This document shows, one piece after another, positions 19,663 through 31,460 of a DNA stretch of 64,000 nt. Source of the DNA: Bolinopsis microptera (Eukaryota; Ctenophora; Tentaculata; Lobata; Bolinopsidae); assembly GCF_026151205.1 (NCBI RefSeq), contig NC_087079.1, forward strand, positions 18,222,945 through 18,286,944, read 5' to 3'. Under the pieces are notes generated by a model. The model ran no database searches and was not told where the DNA came from. It was given only the letters and a program-made list of their open reading frames with translations. Made by a program: the position numbers and the translations under genes. Numbering within the stretch: the stretch's first letter is position 1; each line of letters begins with the position of its first letter.

Positions 19663-20673
19663 TATCATCTCTTTTTGATTATAATGTCAGGATAATTTAC
19701 ACAGTCGAAACTTCATTAATAAGGAGGTAATTTCAACGATTTCGAAATTCTGCCTTTGAAAACGTTTCCTTGTGTTTAGGTAGGTATATCTGTCGATAAC
19801 CGACTGAATATGGCACTTTTTACTCATTCAATTTGGCATTAAATTCATATATAATGCCATTTAAATATCGTGGAAAGCAGAATATATTCGAAATCACGAA
19901 TGAGCAAAATTCTCACCTTTCGCACGTGCAATCTTTGAGCGGACGTTGCATGCGCATACAATATTGAATCACCGTAAATTTTTGCATAGTGGTATTTAAT
20001 ATATAGTTTGATAAGCATGAAAAGTTTCAGAAGATTTCAAAAAGAACTTGGATCACAAGGGGACTCCAAAGTTGATAAAAATCGTGAAAATCAAAATTTT
20101 TAGTGATTTTAGCTATTTTAAATCAATTTGGGCGTGTCCCCACGTGTGCAACTTTTCGATTTTTAACTTTAAAACTAGCCTATAACACAATTTACACCTT
20201 TAAGAAGCAAAATTGAGCTCCACAACCCAAGGGATGGCCCAACACCAGAGAATACTAATTCACAACTTTTGTGTTTTTATAAAATTATTCTTTAAAAAAG
20301 CACTAACTTCAATAGCAAATATCTTTATGAAGGAGCAAGGTAGGAAACTTTTCCGGTAGATTTTCGGAATGCTTGAACAATTATCTAAGGTAAAAATGTC
20401 CTCAGATTTTGAATATAATTACTCCTTAATGGTGTAAATCGATTTTAAAATTTCTTACTTTGTCAAAAATCAAGTTTTAAAAACACTTAATTTGATGACG
20501 TCATCAAGTGATGATGACGACGTTAAATTATTTTTCAATACAATGTTAACTGAAGTTTAAACGATTATATTTAAAACCTGTGGTTCGAGATGACTGTATC
20601 GTTTATACTTTTGGATCTACGGACACTTAATTGTAGGCTACAATTGACTGCCAAAGCGTCTATACATACATAT
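19663..20673 (+). repeat. Left arm of a 1-kb inverted repeat
   Basis: Matches 22625-23658 in reverse complement with moderate divergence; clear anchors are TAGGTAGGTATATCTGTCGA (about 19780), GGTGTTGAGCCATCCC-like block (about 20235, as complement), GATGACGTCATCAAGTGATG (about 20494) and CTGCCAAAGCGTCTATAC (20649). No open frame above background. Probably long arms of a large composite element. Confidence 0.7.
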
Positions 20674-21532
20674 ACCTTATCGGACCTTATTTGGACGGAC
20701 ATTACTTGAACGCTGGAGGCCCTAGCGTTCATCTTAATGTCCGTTCAAATAAAGTCCGTTCAATTAATGTCCGTCCAAGTTAAAGTCCGTTGAAATTTTT
20801 TCAAAAATTTTTCCATTTCGAACTTTTTGTCCAGAATATGACAACTTTGAGAACTTTATTGTGCCGTAAGTTAACGACGGAAAGGTTCTCCTTGGTCTGC
20901 CGGAGGCACAGAAAACTCTACTAGTAAATGATGTTTTCAAGGGTCAATTGGCGGAAAAAAGTCAACGAAATTATGGCACTCAACAACATAGTTCATGAGC
21001 TAGTCCCCGCCAACATGACAAACTTGTTCCAGCCTCTAGAATCTAGATATTACGGTAAATTGTGTTGCCAAGGACATTGTCCGACGTTGTTATAGTTCAT
21101 ATTACTGAGGGGAGGTAATGAAACAGTGCTAGGAAAGCTCCACGTGATGTTAAGGTTAACCTAAAGTTGTCTAAGATAAAACCACTTCACGCCGAATGGC
21201 TTGTAAAAGTTAACAATGAAATGCAGGACGGGGTAGTTTGATAAAAAAGGTTTCCACAAAGCTAGAAAACCCATTTAATGAAGATGATATGTGATATTAG
21301 ACACTGATCATGTACACATATTTTAACATTTTTACTGCTTAATGACTGCTTTTCTTACTTACTGTATAAAAAATGGATTAAAAAATCATTTGCTGAAATT
21401 TAAAAAAACGTCCAAAAATTGAAAAAAATTCGGATTTTTGATGGTTTTGAATGCCTTCGAGCGTTCATATTAATGTCCGTTCACAATTATGTCCGTTCAT
21501 GTAATGTCCGTCCAAATAAGGTCCGATAAGGT
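20674..21532 (+). mobile_element. 859-bp TIR element, complete copy
   Basis: Left terminus ACCTTATCGGACCTTATTTG continues GACGGACATTA; the right terminus is its reverse complement ending at 21532. Subterminal zones hold iterated GTCCGTTCAA / TTGGACGGAC words (20695-20790 and 21470-21520), plausible transposase-binding sites. ATAT flanks both ends but lies in an AT dinucleotide context, so the target duplication is uncertain. No transposase is encoded. Truncated copies are at 1485-2228 and 48895-50035. It sits at the centre of the 1-kb inverted repeats. Confidence 0.8.
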
Positions 21533-22194
21533 ATATATATACTAGTGTAACCCGGCCTACGGCCGGGATTTCACTGCCGCAGTTAAAAAGGGTAGAAGTA
21601 ATTACCCGCTGAGTCAAAACCCGGATTAGGCGATCAATTCTATTCGGAGTGCCCTCACGTATCCAATAGTATGCTTAAAAGATAGTAATTCTTAATCAAT
21701 AATCAATAGAAATTAACCCTTAACACCATGCACCACACCAGCCTATCATATTTGTGAACATGCATTACATTGTCGTATGAAAGTATGAACTCTCTCTACA
21801 GTCCAATAGCAGACCGTTTGAGCACTCCTTCCCCTAATAAGTTTATAGTATTATATGACCATGTAATATATACGCCATGTAATATATACGCTACATAATA
21901 TTATGCAGAGAGAGAGAGCTAGCCCCGTAACTCTTGCCGTTCTTCTCAAGCCATTTTATGTAACATATTTTGTGGTACAAAACCATCAATTAAACCACTT
22001 ACCACCGGCCGATTTTTATAAAATTTGCTTATTGGCTTCGTCAGAGTTTTGTCGGCACTATACCGAAAAAACCAGTCCCGTAACTATTACCGTTTTTTTT
22101 TGTATAACCGTTCGGAAATTACACACAGACGATCAGACAGACAGACAGACACACACACACACACACACATTCTGGTGTTATAAAGGTGATAGTA
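21533..22194. other. Spacer with AT- and AC-rich microsatellites, no gene
   Basis: Begins with an AT dinucleotide run and ACTAGTGTAACCCGGCC followed by TACGGCCGGG (palindromic CCGGCC-TA-CGGCCGG), then unremarkable AT-rich sequence. GACAGACAGACACACACACA lies at about 22135-22168. The 21903-22271 frame shows no recognisable protein and crosses the microsatellite. Confidence 0.45.
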
Positions 22195-22640
22195 TATATA
22201 TATGCTTCACGACAATCTGTTGTAAAACAGGGGTTCCAGAAAACCCACTTGCCGATACTGCTGAAACATGAAATTTTGTTTACAGTCGATTTGGGCAAGG
22301 TCTAGACGCCCTGCAAAGTTTCAGATCTCTAACTCAATTTTAACACGGTTTTTAAGGCACCTGAATATGGCGATTTTGGGTTTTTTACCTAATTTCGTAT
22401 AACATGCTGGCGCGTATTTTGCGCAAATTTCTTAAAAACCTCCATATAACTATTTCTTATTCCTGTCATCTTTAACATTGAATTAGAATGTTTTGAACTT
22501 AAATATACCTGCTGAACTACTTTCGATGAGTCTTAATACCTGGAAAACAATAAAGGGGATATAATAGTATAGGGGGTAAATAGTATTGTGAATATAAGGG
22601 CGACGGTAATGCTTGCCAGCATTGTGATTCAGGGATAGAC
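22195..22640 (-). repeat. Repeat family A, reverse copy
   Basis: Reverse complement of 18841-19320: shares the blocks CGACAATCTGTTGTAAAACA, GGCACCTGAATATGGCGATT and the end CGGTAATGCTTGCCAGCATT. It lies inside the 1-kb inverted arm on this side, whereas on the left side the same block is outside the arm, so the locus is not a simple palindrome. Confidence 0.65.
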
Positions 22641-23658
22641 GCTTTGCCAGTCAATTATAGGCTATATTTAGGTGTCCGTAGATTCAGAAGCTTTAAAGAT
22701 ACAGCCATCTCGGACCACACGTCTTAAAGATAATTGTTTAGACTTTAGTTTACATTACATTAAAAAGTAGTTTAACGTCATCATCACCACTTGATGACGT
22801 CATCAAGTTAACCATTTAAAAAACTTTATTTTTGACAAAGTAATCACTTTTAAAATCGATTTTACGCCAATAAGGAGTAATTTTATTCAAAATTTAAGGG
22901 CTATTGAAGTTAGATAATTGTTTAAGCATTCTGAAAATCTACCGGAAAGTTTTTCTAGCTTGCTCCTTCATAAAGATATTCGCTATTGAAGTTTATGCTT
23001 TTTTAAAGAATAATTTTTATAAAAACGCTAATTTTACGTTCTAGTATTCTCTGGTGTTGAGCCATCCCTTGGGTTGTGAAGCTCAATTTTGCTTTCTAAT
23101 GGTCTAAATTGTGTCATAGGCTAGTTTTAAAGTTAAAAGTAAAAAAGTTGCACACGTGAGGACACGCCCAAAATGATAGAAAATTGCTAAAATCACTGAA
23201 AATTGGTATTTTCACGATTTTTATCAGCTTTGGAGTCCCGTTGTGATGCGAGTTCTTCCTGAAATATTCTGAAACTTTCCACACTTATTAAACTACATAT
23301 AAAATACGAAGATACAAAATTTTACGGTGATTTGATATTGGATGCGCACGCAACGTCCGCTCAAAGTTTGCACGTGCGAAAGGTGAGAATTTTTCTCATT
23401 TCTTATTTCGAATAAATTCTTTCCCACGACATTTAAATGGCATTATATAAGAATTTAATACCGACTTGATTGAGTAAAAAGTGTCATATTCAGTCAGTTA
23501 TCAACAGATATGCCTACCTAAACACAAGGAAATGTTTTCAAAGGTTAAATTCCGAAATCGTTGAAATCACCTCTTTAATAATATTAATGAAGTTGTGAGT
23601 TTACATTTCGGCTTTGTAAAGTACCCTTACATTATATTTATAATCAAAAAGAGATGAT
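22641..23658 (-). repeat. Right arm of the 1-kb inverted repeat
   Basis: Reverse complement of 19663-20673 (see anchors there). For example GCCATCCCTTGGGTTGTG near 23065 and GCCTACCTAAACACAAGGAA near 23512. Divergence from the left arm is visible as scattered substitutions and small indels, so the pair is old compared with the MFS palindrome. Confidence 0.7.
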
Positions 23659-24024
23659 ATTTGACCAAAACCCATAATTATGGGTAGAGTGGAGCGCTGT
23701 CAGTGTCTCTCTTTCCCAAACAAAAGGCAATGATATCAATTTGAATGACCGTTATCAAATACAAAATGAAACCGAGAATGAAATCGGACGCTCGTTTTCC
23801 CCATTCATTTACAATTGAAATAGATTACATGTTATAAATCGAAACTTTTTACAATTCGTAAGCCATGAATGAGTGGGAAAAGCGAGCGTCCGATTTCATT
23901 CTCGGTTTCATTTTCATTTTGTATTTGATAACGGTCATTCAAATTGATATCATTGCCTTTTGTTTGGGAAAGAGAGACACTGACAGCGCTCCACTCTACC
24001 CATAATTATGGGTTTTGGTCAAAT
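23659..24024. mobile_element. 366-bp foldback element, second member
   Basis: Same family as 19331-19662. The left arm begins TTTGACCAAAACCCATAATT and the right arm ends with its reverse complement at 24024; arms of about 145 bp and a loop of about 70 bases. Diverged from the first member at scattered positions. Confidence 0.85.
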
Positions 24025-26508
24025 AGTGATGTAAAGGATATGAGATTGAATATGTTCACTCCAATATATAATTGTTGTACAGTACGCACTAGCAGGGCAG
24101 CCGTGCACAGGGGCAGTGGGCACGTTATACTTATAAAGGGGGATACTGTAATCTTTATCTAGTTCTACAACTGTGAATAAAGATTGTTACAGGCTATAAT
24201 AATTTGACACGTTTACTACAGTTAAAGCTTTAAGAATGAAACTCATAACGTAGGCGGGCCATGAGTCATTAGTTTACTTCACTTGTCAAATGTAAGTTAC
24301 ATTTTCCACATAAAATTATTGAGAAATATTTAAGTTTACGTTCGTTATGACGTTACCTCTGCGACCGCATGAAGCGTCGAAGATGGGCAATTAGCTCCTC
24401 TATAACCACGGTAAGAACAATGAAAATTTTCATTTTCAATATAAGTCAGAGTGTACTCACCTGCACTACTGATCATCATATTATATCTGCACCTCATTTT
24501 ATTAAACGATTCAGAAGAAAAGCTGCACCTTCCAGTAGTAAACTGACCGTGTAAACCTTAACACGTTGTATTTGGCCTCTTGCTACTTATCACTTATGTG
24601 ACATAAAAACACCAAAAATGACGAAACAAAAACACAATTTTTCGACTATCTGCAAATTCTGCAACCAAGTGCCACAATTTTCTTTGAAAATGCTTATACT
24701 ATTGTAGGCGGTACCCTTTAATATGTACATACTGATTCAGTATCTGTTGTAAAAAACTCGTAGTAAACGACTGTATCAACTATCTATGCTATACTATATT
24801 TTAAACTTAACAAAATCCCCCAGCGCAACGGGGACAAAAAAAACACTGAGAATTGACCAAAAACCGACCCTAAGAGTAAGACCCCTCTCTGTGGTCAATT
24901 TCAGCTCGCAAAGTTGGAACTTCGCGACTTTTAGCAGGGTTGTAGAAAAATGAAATACACCGTACCCGTTATAGCATTTTTAGAATTTTGATGTAGGCTT
25001 ATATAGATTTTGTATAATTAACTTCGGAAGTGAGGTGAAATAAACGTTAGAATAAATCCGTTGTTTTATCAAAGGTTTACTGGCTACTGCGCCGTTGCTT
25101 AGCAGTTAGCAACAACAAGAGATTGCATGTGCGCGAGCAACCACAAATTAGCATTAGCAACTCGCGTTGTCATGCTTTATGATACTAGCTCGCATTAACG
25201 CTCACGCTATAATCATTAATAACTTTGGTTGTGATTGCATGTTTTTTGATGCAGTAAAAGGTATCGATTAGGAAATGCGAATACTTACAACGCTGTTGTT
25301 ATTGTCAAATAAAATCTATACTTTTTACAGTTTGCAGAGCTAGATGATGAAGAGAAATTAAAACAGACCTGATTTTTAAAATTTCCGCGAACAAACCTTT
25401 CGACTAGCAGGTTTTTAAAGTTAAATGTGTTATAATATTGCAGAAACATTTTCAATTTTTAAAAGTTAAAAAGAATAGTAAATTTAAAAAGAGACACCTT
25501 AAATTTTCTAAAATCAAAGATCACATCGAAATTTAGAAAAAACAATAGAAATGGAACACTAATACTACGACACATATTTTATGTAATCAATAATGTAGTT
25601 TCATTTTCAAAAATATCTGCGTTTTGTTCTATCCCATCCTCTTGTAACTGCGATCCTTGTAGCTCTGCAGCTGAGTTAGTTTATCATAACCTTGCATTTC
25701 AGGAGGATCTTGCCTTGGGTCGGGTCTTTGTCGTTAAGGGCCGCTGGTCTTTGATGGGGATGAGGTCTTTGATAGAGTTGTCGGCCTCCTTGCATGGACA
25801 GCCTCATTAAGGAAAGGAGTTCAGATATTTTCACTTTTAGGAAATGTCTAAAACTTCGCAGAATAAAATCGAAGACACCATGATAAACAAAGAAATAATT
25901 CCCACAAATCTTCATAGAATGTGATAATGATTTACTATACTGGTTTACCACCCGTTAACACTGATATGAAATACACTGTACTCTTATTATCTTATTATCC
26001 AATTCTCTAAACTGCAGTACGCTGTGTAATGAGTGACAGGATAAAATATTAATCCTCAGCATCCGGTTTTAAACTGGTACTCGCGGTTCCTAATCCTAAT
26101 CGTATGTAACTCAAGCGGTGGTCCAGGAAATGATTCCAGCGTTGTTTACTAGCTATATTATTGAACAGAAAAACTGTTTTTTTTTTCTAAACATGTATAA
26201 AAAGTCTCCAAAGTATCGCCAGGCAGTTTCCGATATATTTTAAAACTATTATCGTAGTTCCTATGAAATGGTTTGCAGAGCTATTTTAAGCATTTGTTAT
26301 GTTACAGATCGCTGTAATTGTAGATTATTTTGGCCTTAGGTTGTTTTAAATTGGTTGTGGCAGATGAATGTGTACGAAGTGCAGTGGGCACCAGAAATAT
26401 TTTCGAGTGTTAGAAGAATTAGCAGGAGAATGCATGAAAAGCAGGAAGGAAGCAACATTAATTTTAAAAGATCCATCAGATTTTATACTTTTTCTAGCAG
26501 GAACCCGT
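24025..26508. other. Long intergenic stretch, no gene seen
   Basis: AT-rich without a convincing coding frame; the 91-codon minus ORF at 25676-25951 matches nothing I know. Parts of 24895-25380 (AGCAGGGTTGTAGAAAAATG, TTTTTAGAATTTTGATGTAG, GAGCTAGATGATGAA) are a diverged copy of the outer arm sequence found at 32690-32850 and 43040-43200. ACCGCATGAAGCGTCGAAG at 24366 belongs to the short family seen near 12796. Confidence 0.45.
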
Positions 26509-26543
26509 ATTAAACGGATTAAACGGATTAAACGGATTAAACG
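26509..26543 (-). repeat. 9-bp tandem tail, GTTTAATCC on the minus strand
   Basis: Four units of GGATTAAAC (plus strand) lie about 105 bases beyond the retrotransposon's stop codon on its 3' side. Short tandem tails of this kind end many CR1/L2-type elements in place of poly-A. Confidence 0.65.
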
Positions 26544-26648
26544 TTAATTGGTCAAGAGAAGCCCTAACACTCCTGGCTTGACAATACAAGAATGAAATCA
26601 TAACCTAGAAATCAGATACGAAAACCGTGAAGAAACAAATATCATAAT

Positions 26649-29600
26649 TTAAGCTAAGTCTCTCGGGAAACGAAGTGCATCTATATTAACTAAGAATTTA
26701 GCAATCTCTTTTAAAAGCTTTGGTTGAGTGAATATGAGATCCATTCCCTCGAAGAGGTTGGTTTTAGCTTCAGGGCTAAGGCGGTCCCTGTTGTCTTGGT
26801 AGAGGGGGCAGGTTCTAAGCACATGAACCTCATCTTCAATTATGGGATCAAAGAAGGGTAACCCTGCCATGTACTCCAGAGTGTTCTTGTCCTTAGTGGA
26901 ACATGTAGGACAGATACGATTTAGGATGTTGTTTCTTCTGACTTGTCCATGGCGTCCCGTTTCAATATTTAGGCGGTGAGAGCTAGTCCTTATTTGGGCT
27001 AGTCTTTTTGACTGGTTATATGGAAGATAGAGAGAGAGGTATTTTTCACAACCAAAACTTGATTTAATCGAATTGTAAAATCCAAGTTTTCTGTTGAGCT
27101 GTCTCTCTTCATCCCATTGCGTTCTAAAGCAAGAACGGAGAACATCTCGTTTCTGAATGGGTGATAGTTGCCTTTCGTTCGTTTCTGCCAGAAATTGATT
27201 CATCGACGTAATGCCGGAGTACCACGATAGGCCCATTTTCTTTTGTTCTGTGAAAGCATGTCGAACAAGGGCGTCCGATCCGGAAGTTTCCATGCTTTCT
27301 AGTCTTCGAACATAGTTAAATACTTGGGGACTGGCCTCAATAGCAAGAGGGTATCGACCCGTATCGCCCCACACTCCTGCATTGGAGGTTCTTTTGCCGA
27401 CGCTTATAGTCCACTTTAGGAAGGAGAGGTGAACTTTCTCGATCTGATCTTCGGCAATTTCCTTGAGTTGAGGGAACTTGTTCCGGGAAGAGAATGCCGT
27501 CGTGAATTTGGTCTGGGGTAACCATATCTGACAACCGTAAGAGGCGATAGGGAGAACTAAGGCGTCGAAAAGCTTAAATATCACAGTTTTCTTAATTGAC
27601 TGTAGGTCAATCATACTTTTGAGTGAGAAGTAGCTTCTGATAGAGTTCTGCTTCAATTTCACTTGTGCTAGCTTCAGACTTCCAGTAAGAGTAAATGTTA
27701 TGCCGAGGTAGGTATATTCTCGGACAGAGGAGATGGATATTTGGCCGTAAGTGAAGTTTTTGCTTTCTTTTAGTATCCTCCCAGCACGGTTGAAAACCAT
27801 GATAGCTGTTTTAGATATGTTAACTGACAAGCCCCACTCAAGGCAGTAGGATTCGAGAGTGTTGAGCATTTTCTGGAGACTCATCGAATTTAGGGCAAGC
27901 AGTATTAGATCATCAGCCCAGAGTAAGTGAGTTACTCGTGTCGAATTGATGATAGGCACTTCAACTTCTTCCAGCTCGTTAAGGTCTTCAGAGAGCTGAT
28001 GGATAAATATCTTAAAGAGTTCAGGAGACATTGAATGACCCTGTTCTGTGCCACAAAGAACATCAATCCTTTCTGACAGTTTGTTCAAGAGTTTAATTTT
28101 CGCTGATGAGTTAGTATACATGTGTTTCGAACAGCTGAAGAATCGGCCTTGTATTCCTAAGTGCCAAATCTTGTATAAGAGAGCTTCTCTGCAAACTGTG
28201 TCGAAAGCTTTGGCATAGTCGACGAAGCACGCGTAGACTCGCTCTTTCTTCTTTGATATATACTTCTCTACAAATGTTGAAAGGGTTAGCATATGGTCAG
28301 CAGTTTGTGCTCCTTTGCAGAACCCTAGTTGATTCGAGGTGTCAGGACAAGCAAGATTTCTGAAACTGATCAGGCGCTGTAGAAGTATACCAGAAAATAG
28401 CTTCCCGATATTACTAGCAACAGCAATTGCTCTGTAGTTGTTTGGGTCGTATATACTACCTTTTTTGTGCAGCGGGGTTACGACTGAGGTGCTCCAGGGG
28501 TAGACACCAAAAGAGAGGCACTGATTGAACAAGTGTAAGATAGCGGTCTGCATGTTCATGTTCGAAGATTTAATAAATTCGTTCAGGACACAATCCTCGG
28601 AAACCGCTTTGCCTCTTTTAAGGGAGTTGATGCATCTAAGGAGTTCTTCGTGTGTTATGTTTTGATCGAGAGATTCAGAGAGTTCCGACTGCAAATTACT
28701 CCTAGTCATCCCGTTCTGCAGTTGCTCGATTCTAGTTTCATCGATTGAAGGTTTGCCATATAGATCTTTAAAGAATTTGCAGAAGTTTAGCATGTCAAAG
28801 ACGTCAAGTTTGCTACCTTCTGTCTTCAGTTCTTTAAGTTTCTTGAATCTTGCCCAATTAATATTGTCACCTGATTCAATATCACTACACAGTTCTTTAA
28901 AGAAGGATGACTTCTTAAGTTTGATGAGTTTTCTGTGAAGACGACGTTTCTCATAGTAGCTGTTTCTAAGGTATTGGCTTGCCGGGTTTTTTCCGTATGA
29001 CTTGGCGAGACGATTCAGTTCTCGCTTGCTATTGATGCACGCAGCATCAAACCAGGGTGCTTTGGGTTTCATCCGAGCCTTTTTTCCTCGGTATTTTTGG
29101 CGCTTTTTCCTATTTTGTTTTGTATTATTATTAGGAGTCATTTTGTCGGCAACATCATTTAGAATCTTAACAATACCTTGACTTAGACGTATCACGTCTT
29201 CTTTGTTATAACATTCAGTTCCTATTATACTTTCAATTTGGTCTACAAACTGAGGGGTATTTTGTACTGCAATATAGCGATACCGGTTCGCTTCATTTTC
29301 AGCCCCGTTCCATTTATGTTTTTGGGGTGCATCTTCCAGGGTTTCTGTTAGCGCTTCCGCGTCGGAGATAACACTTTTACATTTTAGTTTGCAGAAACAC
29401 GGTTTGTGGTCAGAGAACTTGGTGAGTTCTAGGATTTGGAATGAAGATACTCTCTCGCGGGTATTAGGGGTAGCAGCAAAATAATCAACTACACTGCTTC
29501 CGTTGTAGTTAACCGAGGTGAAATCTCCGAATATATCTCCAAGTGTACACCCATTTAGGATTTGTAGATTGTTGCATGCTAAGAAGTCCAGAAAAAGCGC

Positions 29601-29837
29601 TCCCCTTGAGTTGTGTATTTGGTCCTTACTAATTCTCTCGACCGACTCAGGAAAACTTATAGGGTAATTTACTTCCGGTTCATGTTCATCACTGAGCTCT
29701 TCTGGTGTGGTGTTTTTACCGGCAGTTCTTGCATTCAGATCACCTACCAGGAGTGTTTCTCCTAAATTGGGGGTTTTGGCCCTAAATTCCAATAAGAGAT
29801 CTAATGTACTCGGTTCTGACGTATGATATAACCCTAA
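26649..29837 (-). CDS. Non-LTR retrotransposon polyprotein: partial APE endonuclease, reverse transcriptase, C-terminal zinc motif
   Basis: An open frame of over 1,000 codons. The first 140 residues are the C-terminal half of an apurinic endonuclease: GDLNAR (counted from the codon at 29792, residues 17-22), SSVVDYF and FSDHKPC. The RT follows with FVDYAKAFDTV, GTEQGHSMSP and the catalytic box LWADD at about 624-628. The C-terminus has a CPTC...H...C zinc-like motif common in CR1/Jockey-like ORF2 proteins. The frame stays open about 15 codons upstream of 29792 (TTG there) to near 29837, where family similarity and frame both end, so the first half of the endonuclease and ORF1 are lost by 5' truncation. 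No internal stops or frameshifts are seen. Confidence 0.88.
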   Translation of the reverse strand, partial: LGLYHTSEPSTLDLLLEFRAKTPNLGETLLVGDLNARTAGKNTTPEELSDEHEPEVNYPISFPESVERISKDQIHNSRGALFLDFLACNNLQILNGCTLGDIFGDFTSVNYNGSSVVDYFAATPNTRERVSSFQILELTKFSDHKPCFCKLKCKSVISDAEALTETLEDAPQKHKWNGAENEANRYRYIAVQNTPQFVDQIESIIGTECYNKEDVIRLSQGIVKILNDVADKMTPNNNTKQNRKKRQKYRGKKARMKPKAPWFDAACINSKRELNRLAKSYGKNPASQYLRNSYYEKRRLHRKLIKLKKSSFFKELCSDIESGDNINWARFKKLKELKTEGSKLDVFDMLNFCKFFKDLYGKPSIDETRIEQLQNGMTRSNLQSELSESLDQNITHEELLRCINSLKRGKAVSEDCVLNEFIKSSNMNMQTAILHLFNQCLSFGVYPWSTSVVTPLHKKGSIYDPNNYRAIAVASNIGKLFSGILLQRLISFRNLACPDTSNQLGFCKGAQTADHMLTLSTFVEKYISKKKERVYACFVDYAKAFDTVCREALLYKIWHLGIQGRFFSCSKHMYTNSSAKIKLLNKLSERIDVLCGTEQGHSMSPELFKIFIHQLSEDLNELEEVEVPIINSTRVTHLLWADDLILLALNSMSLQKMLNTLESYCLEWGLSVNISKTAIMVFNRAGRILKESKNFTYGQISISSVREYTYLGITFTLTGSLKLAQVKLKQNSIRSYFSLKSMIDLQSIKKTVIFKLFDALVLPIASYGCQIWLPQTKFTTAFSSRNKFPQLKEIAEDQIEKVHLSFLKWTISVGKRTSNAGVWGDTGRYPLAIEASPQVFNYVRRLESMETSGSDALVRHAFTEQKKMGLSWYSGITSMNQFLAETNERQLSPIQKRDVLRSCFRTQWDEERQLNRKLGFYNSIKSSFGCEKYLSLYLPYNQSKRLAQIRTSSHRLNIETGRHGQVRRNNILNRICPTCSTKDKNTLEYMAGLPFFDPIIEDEVHVLRTCPLYQDNRDRLSPEAKTNLFEGMDLIFTQPKLLKEIAKFLVNIDALRFPRDLA

Positions 29838-29838
29838 A

Positions 29839-30190
29839 CGGTGTCAAGACTCAAGAGACTAAAATAATTATTACCTATTTAATTCGCGTTTTTGACACCA
29901 CTCTGGGGTCCAAATTTTGGGCTCTAAAATCACTAATTCTTGGCCTATTTTTTTCATGCTGAATTGGACGCCATTAAAGCATTTGACCCAGTCAAAAAGG
30001 AATCAGTTGTATATCTTTAACAGTTTTTGCGGAAAGTCGCGTTAAAGTTGATGCCGTGGTGTCAGTTAAATGGCACGGATAGATATCGTCTCGCTTTATA
30101 TATAGTAAGATGGAAGTGGTTCTGTATTCAACTCCCCAGAGATGCGTTATTAAACACACACTGAAGTGTTTCTTCAGTGTTTCTCCGTGT
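29839..30190. other. Intergenic stretch, no gene seen
   Basis: Nothing recognisable until CAGTGTTTCTCCGTGTCGGG at about 30176, which also follows the minisatellite on its other side (about 31457-31476). Confidence 0.4.
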
Positions 30191-30196
30191 CGGGAG

Positions 30197-31458
30197 ACAG
30201 TGAGCAGAATCGTGGTCACACCCTCCCATCACAGTGAGCAGAATCGTGGTCACACCCTCCCATCACAGTGAGCAGTACTGTGGTCACACCCTCCCATCAC
30301 AGTGAGCAGTACTGTGGTCACACCCTCCCATCTCAGTGAGCAGTACTGTGGTCACACCCTCCCATCTCAGTGAGCAGTACTGTGGTCACACCCTCCCATC
30401 TCAGTGAGCAGTACTGTGGTCACACCCTCCCATATCAGTGAGCAGTACTGTGGTCACACCCTCCCATCTCAGTGAGCAGTACTGTGGTCACACCCTCCCA
30501 TCTCAGTGAGCAGTACTGTGGTCACACCCTCCCATCTCAGTGAGCAGTACTGTGGTCACACCCTCCCATCTCAGTGAGCAGTACTGTGGTCACACCCTCC
30601 CATCTCAGTGAGCAGTACTGTGGTCACACCCTCCCATCTCAGTGAGCAGTACTGTGGTCACACCCTCCCATCTCAGTGAGCAGTACTGTGGTCACACCCT
30701 CCCATCTCAGTGAGCAGTACTGTGGTCACACCCTCCCATCTCAGTGAGCAGTACTGTGGTCACACCCTCCCATCTCAGTGAGCAGTACTGTGGTCACACC
30801 CTCCCATCTCAGTGAGCAGTACTGTGGTCACACCCTCCCATCTCAGTGAGCAGTACTGTGGTCACACCCTCCCATCTCAGTGAGCAGTACTGTGGTCACA
30901 CCCTCCCATCTCAGTGAGCAGTACTGTGGTCACACCCTCCCATCTCAGTGAGCAGTACTGTGGTCACACCCTCCCATCTCAGTGAGCAGTACTGTGGTCA
31001 CACCCTCCCATCTCAGTGAGTAGTACTGTGGTCACACCCTCCCATCTCAGTGAGCAGTACTGTGGTCACACCCTCCCATCTCAGTGAGCAGTACTGTGGT
31101 CACACCCTCCCATCTCAGTGAGCAGTACTGTGGTCACACCCTCCCATCTCAGTGAGCAGTACTGTGGTCACACCCTCCCATCTCAGTGAGCAGTACTGTG
31201 GTCACACCCTCCCATCTCAGTGAGCAGTACTGTGGTCACACCCTCCAATCACAGTGAGCAGTACTGTGGTCACACCCTCCAATCACAGTGAGCAGTACTG
31301 TGGTCACACCCTCCCATCTCAGTGAGCAGTACTGTGGTCACACCCTCCCATCTCAGTGAGCAGTACTGTGGTCACACCCTCCCATCTCAGTGAGCAGTAC
31401 TGTAGTCACACCCTCCCATCTCAGTGAGCAGTACTGTGGTCACACCCTCCCATCTCAG
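30197..31458 (+). repeat. 34-bp minisatellite, about 37 copies
   Basis: The unit CAGTGAGCAGTACTGTGGTC continues ACACCCTCCCATCT (34 bases). Most copies are identical; the left-most ones have GAATCG for the middle and CATCA for the end, and a few near 31245 have CCAATCA. The array is bounded on both sides by the same sequence, TTTCTCCGTGNCGGGAGACA followed by GTGAGC, as if the array expanded within that longer sequence. The 34-base period keeps no reading frame. Confidence 0.95.
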
Positions 31459-31460
31459 TG

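Larger units (their letters stand above)
26509..29838 (-). mobile_element. 5'-truncated APE-type non-LTR retrotransposon with 9-bp tail
   Basis: Element extent inferred from the coding frame and the 3' tandem tail. The 5' break is in the endonuclease domain. No target duplication could be fixed by eye. The clade differs from the 7.1-9.4 kb element: its RT box is WADD rather than YADD and the C-terminal region is different. Confidence 0.65.

Noticed and set aside
19246-19678. Two ORFs with near-identical peptides as a gene pair
   Set aside because: They are the two arms of one foldback element read in opposite directions.
21903-22271. 122-codon ORF as a gene
   Set aside because: It crosses a CA microsatellite and a family-A repeat edge and resembles no known protein.
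30197-31458. 34-bp repeats as a CRISPR array
   Set aside because: The units are head-to-tail with no unique spacers, in an animal genome; this is a minisatellite.
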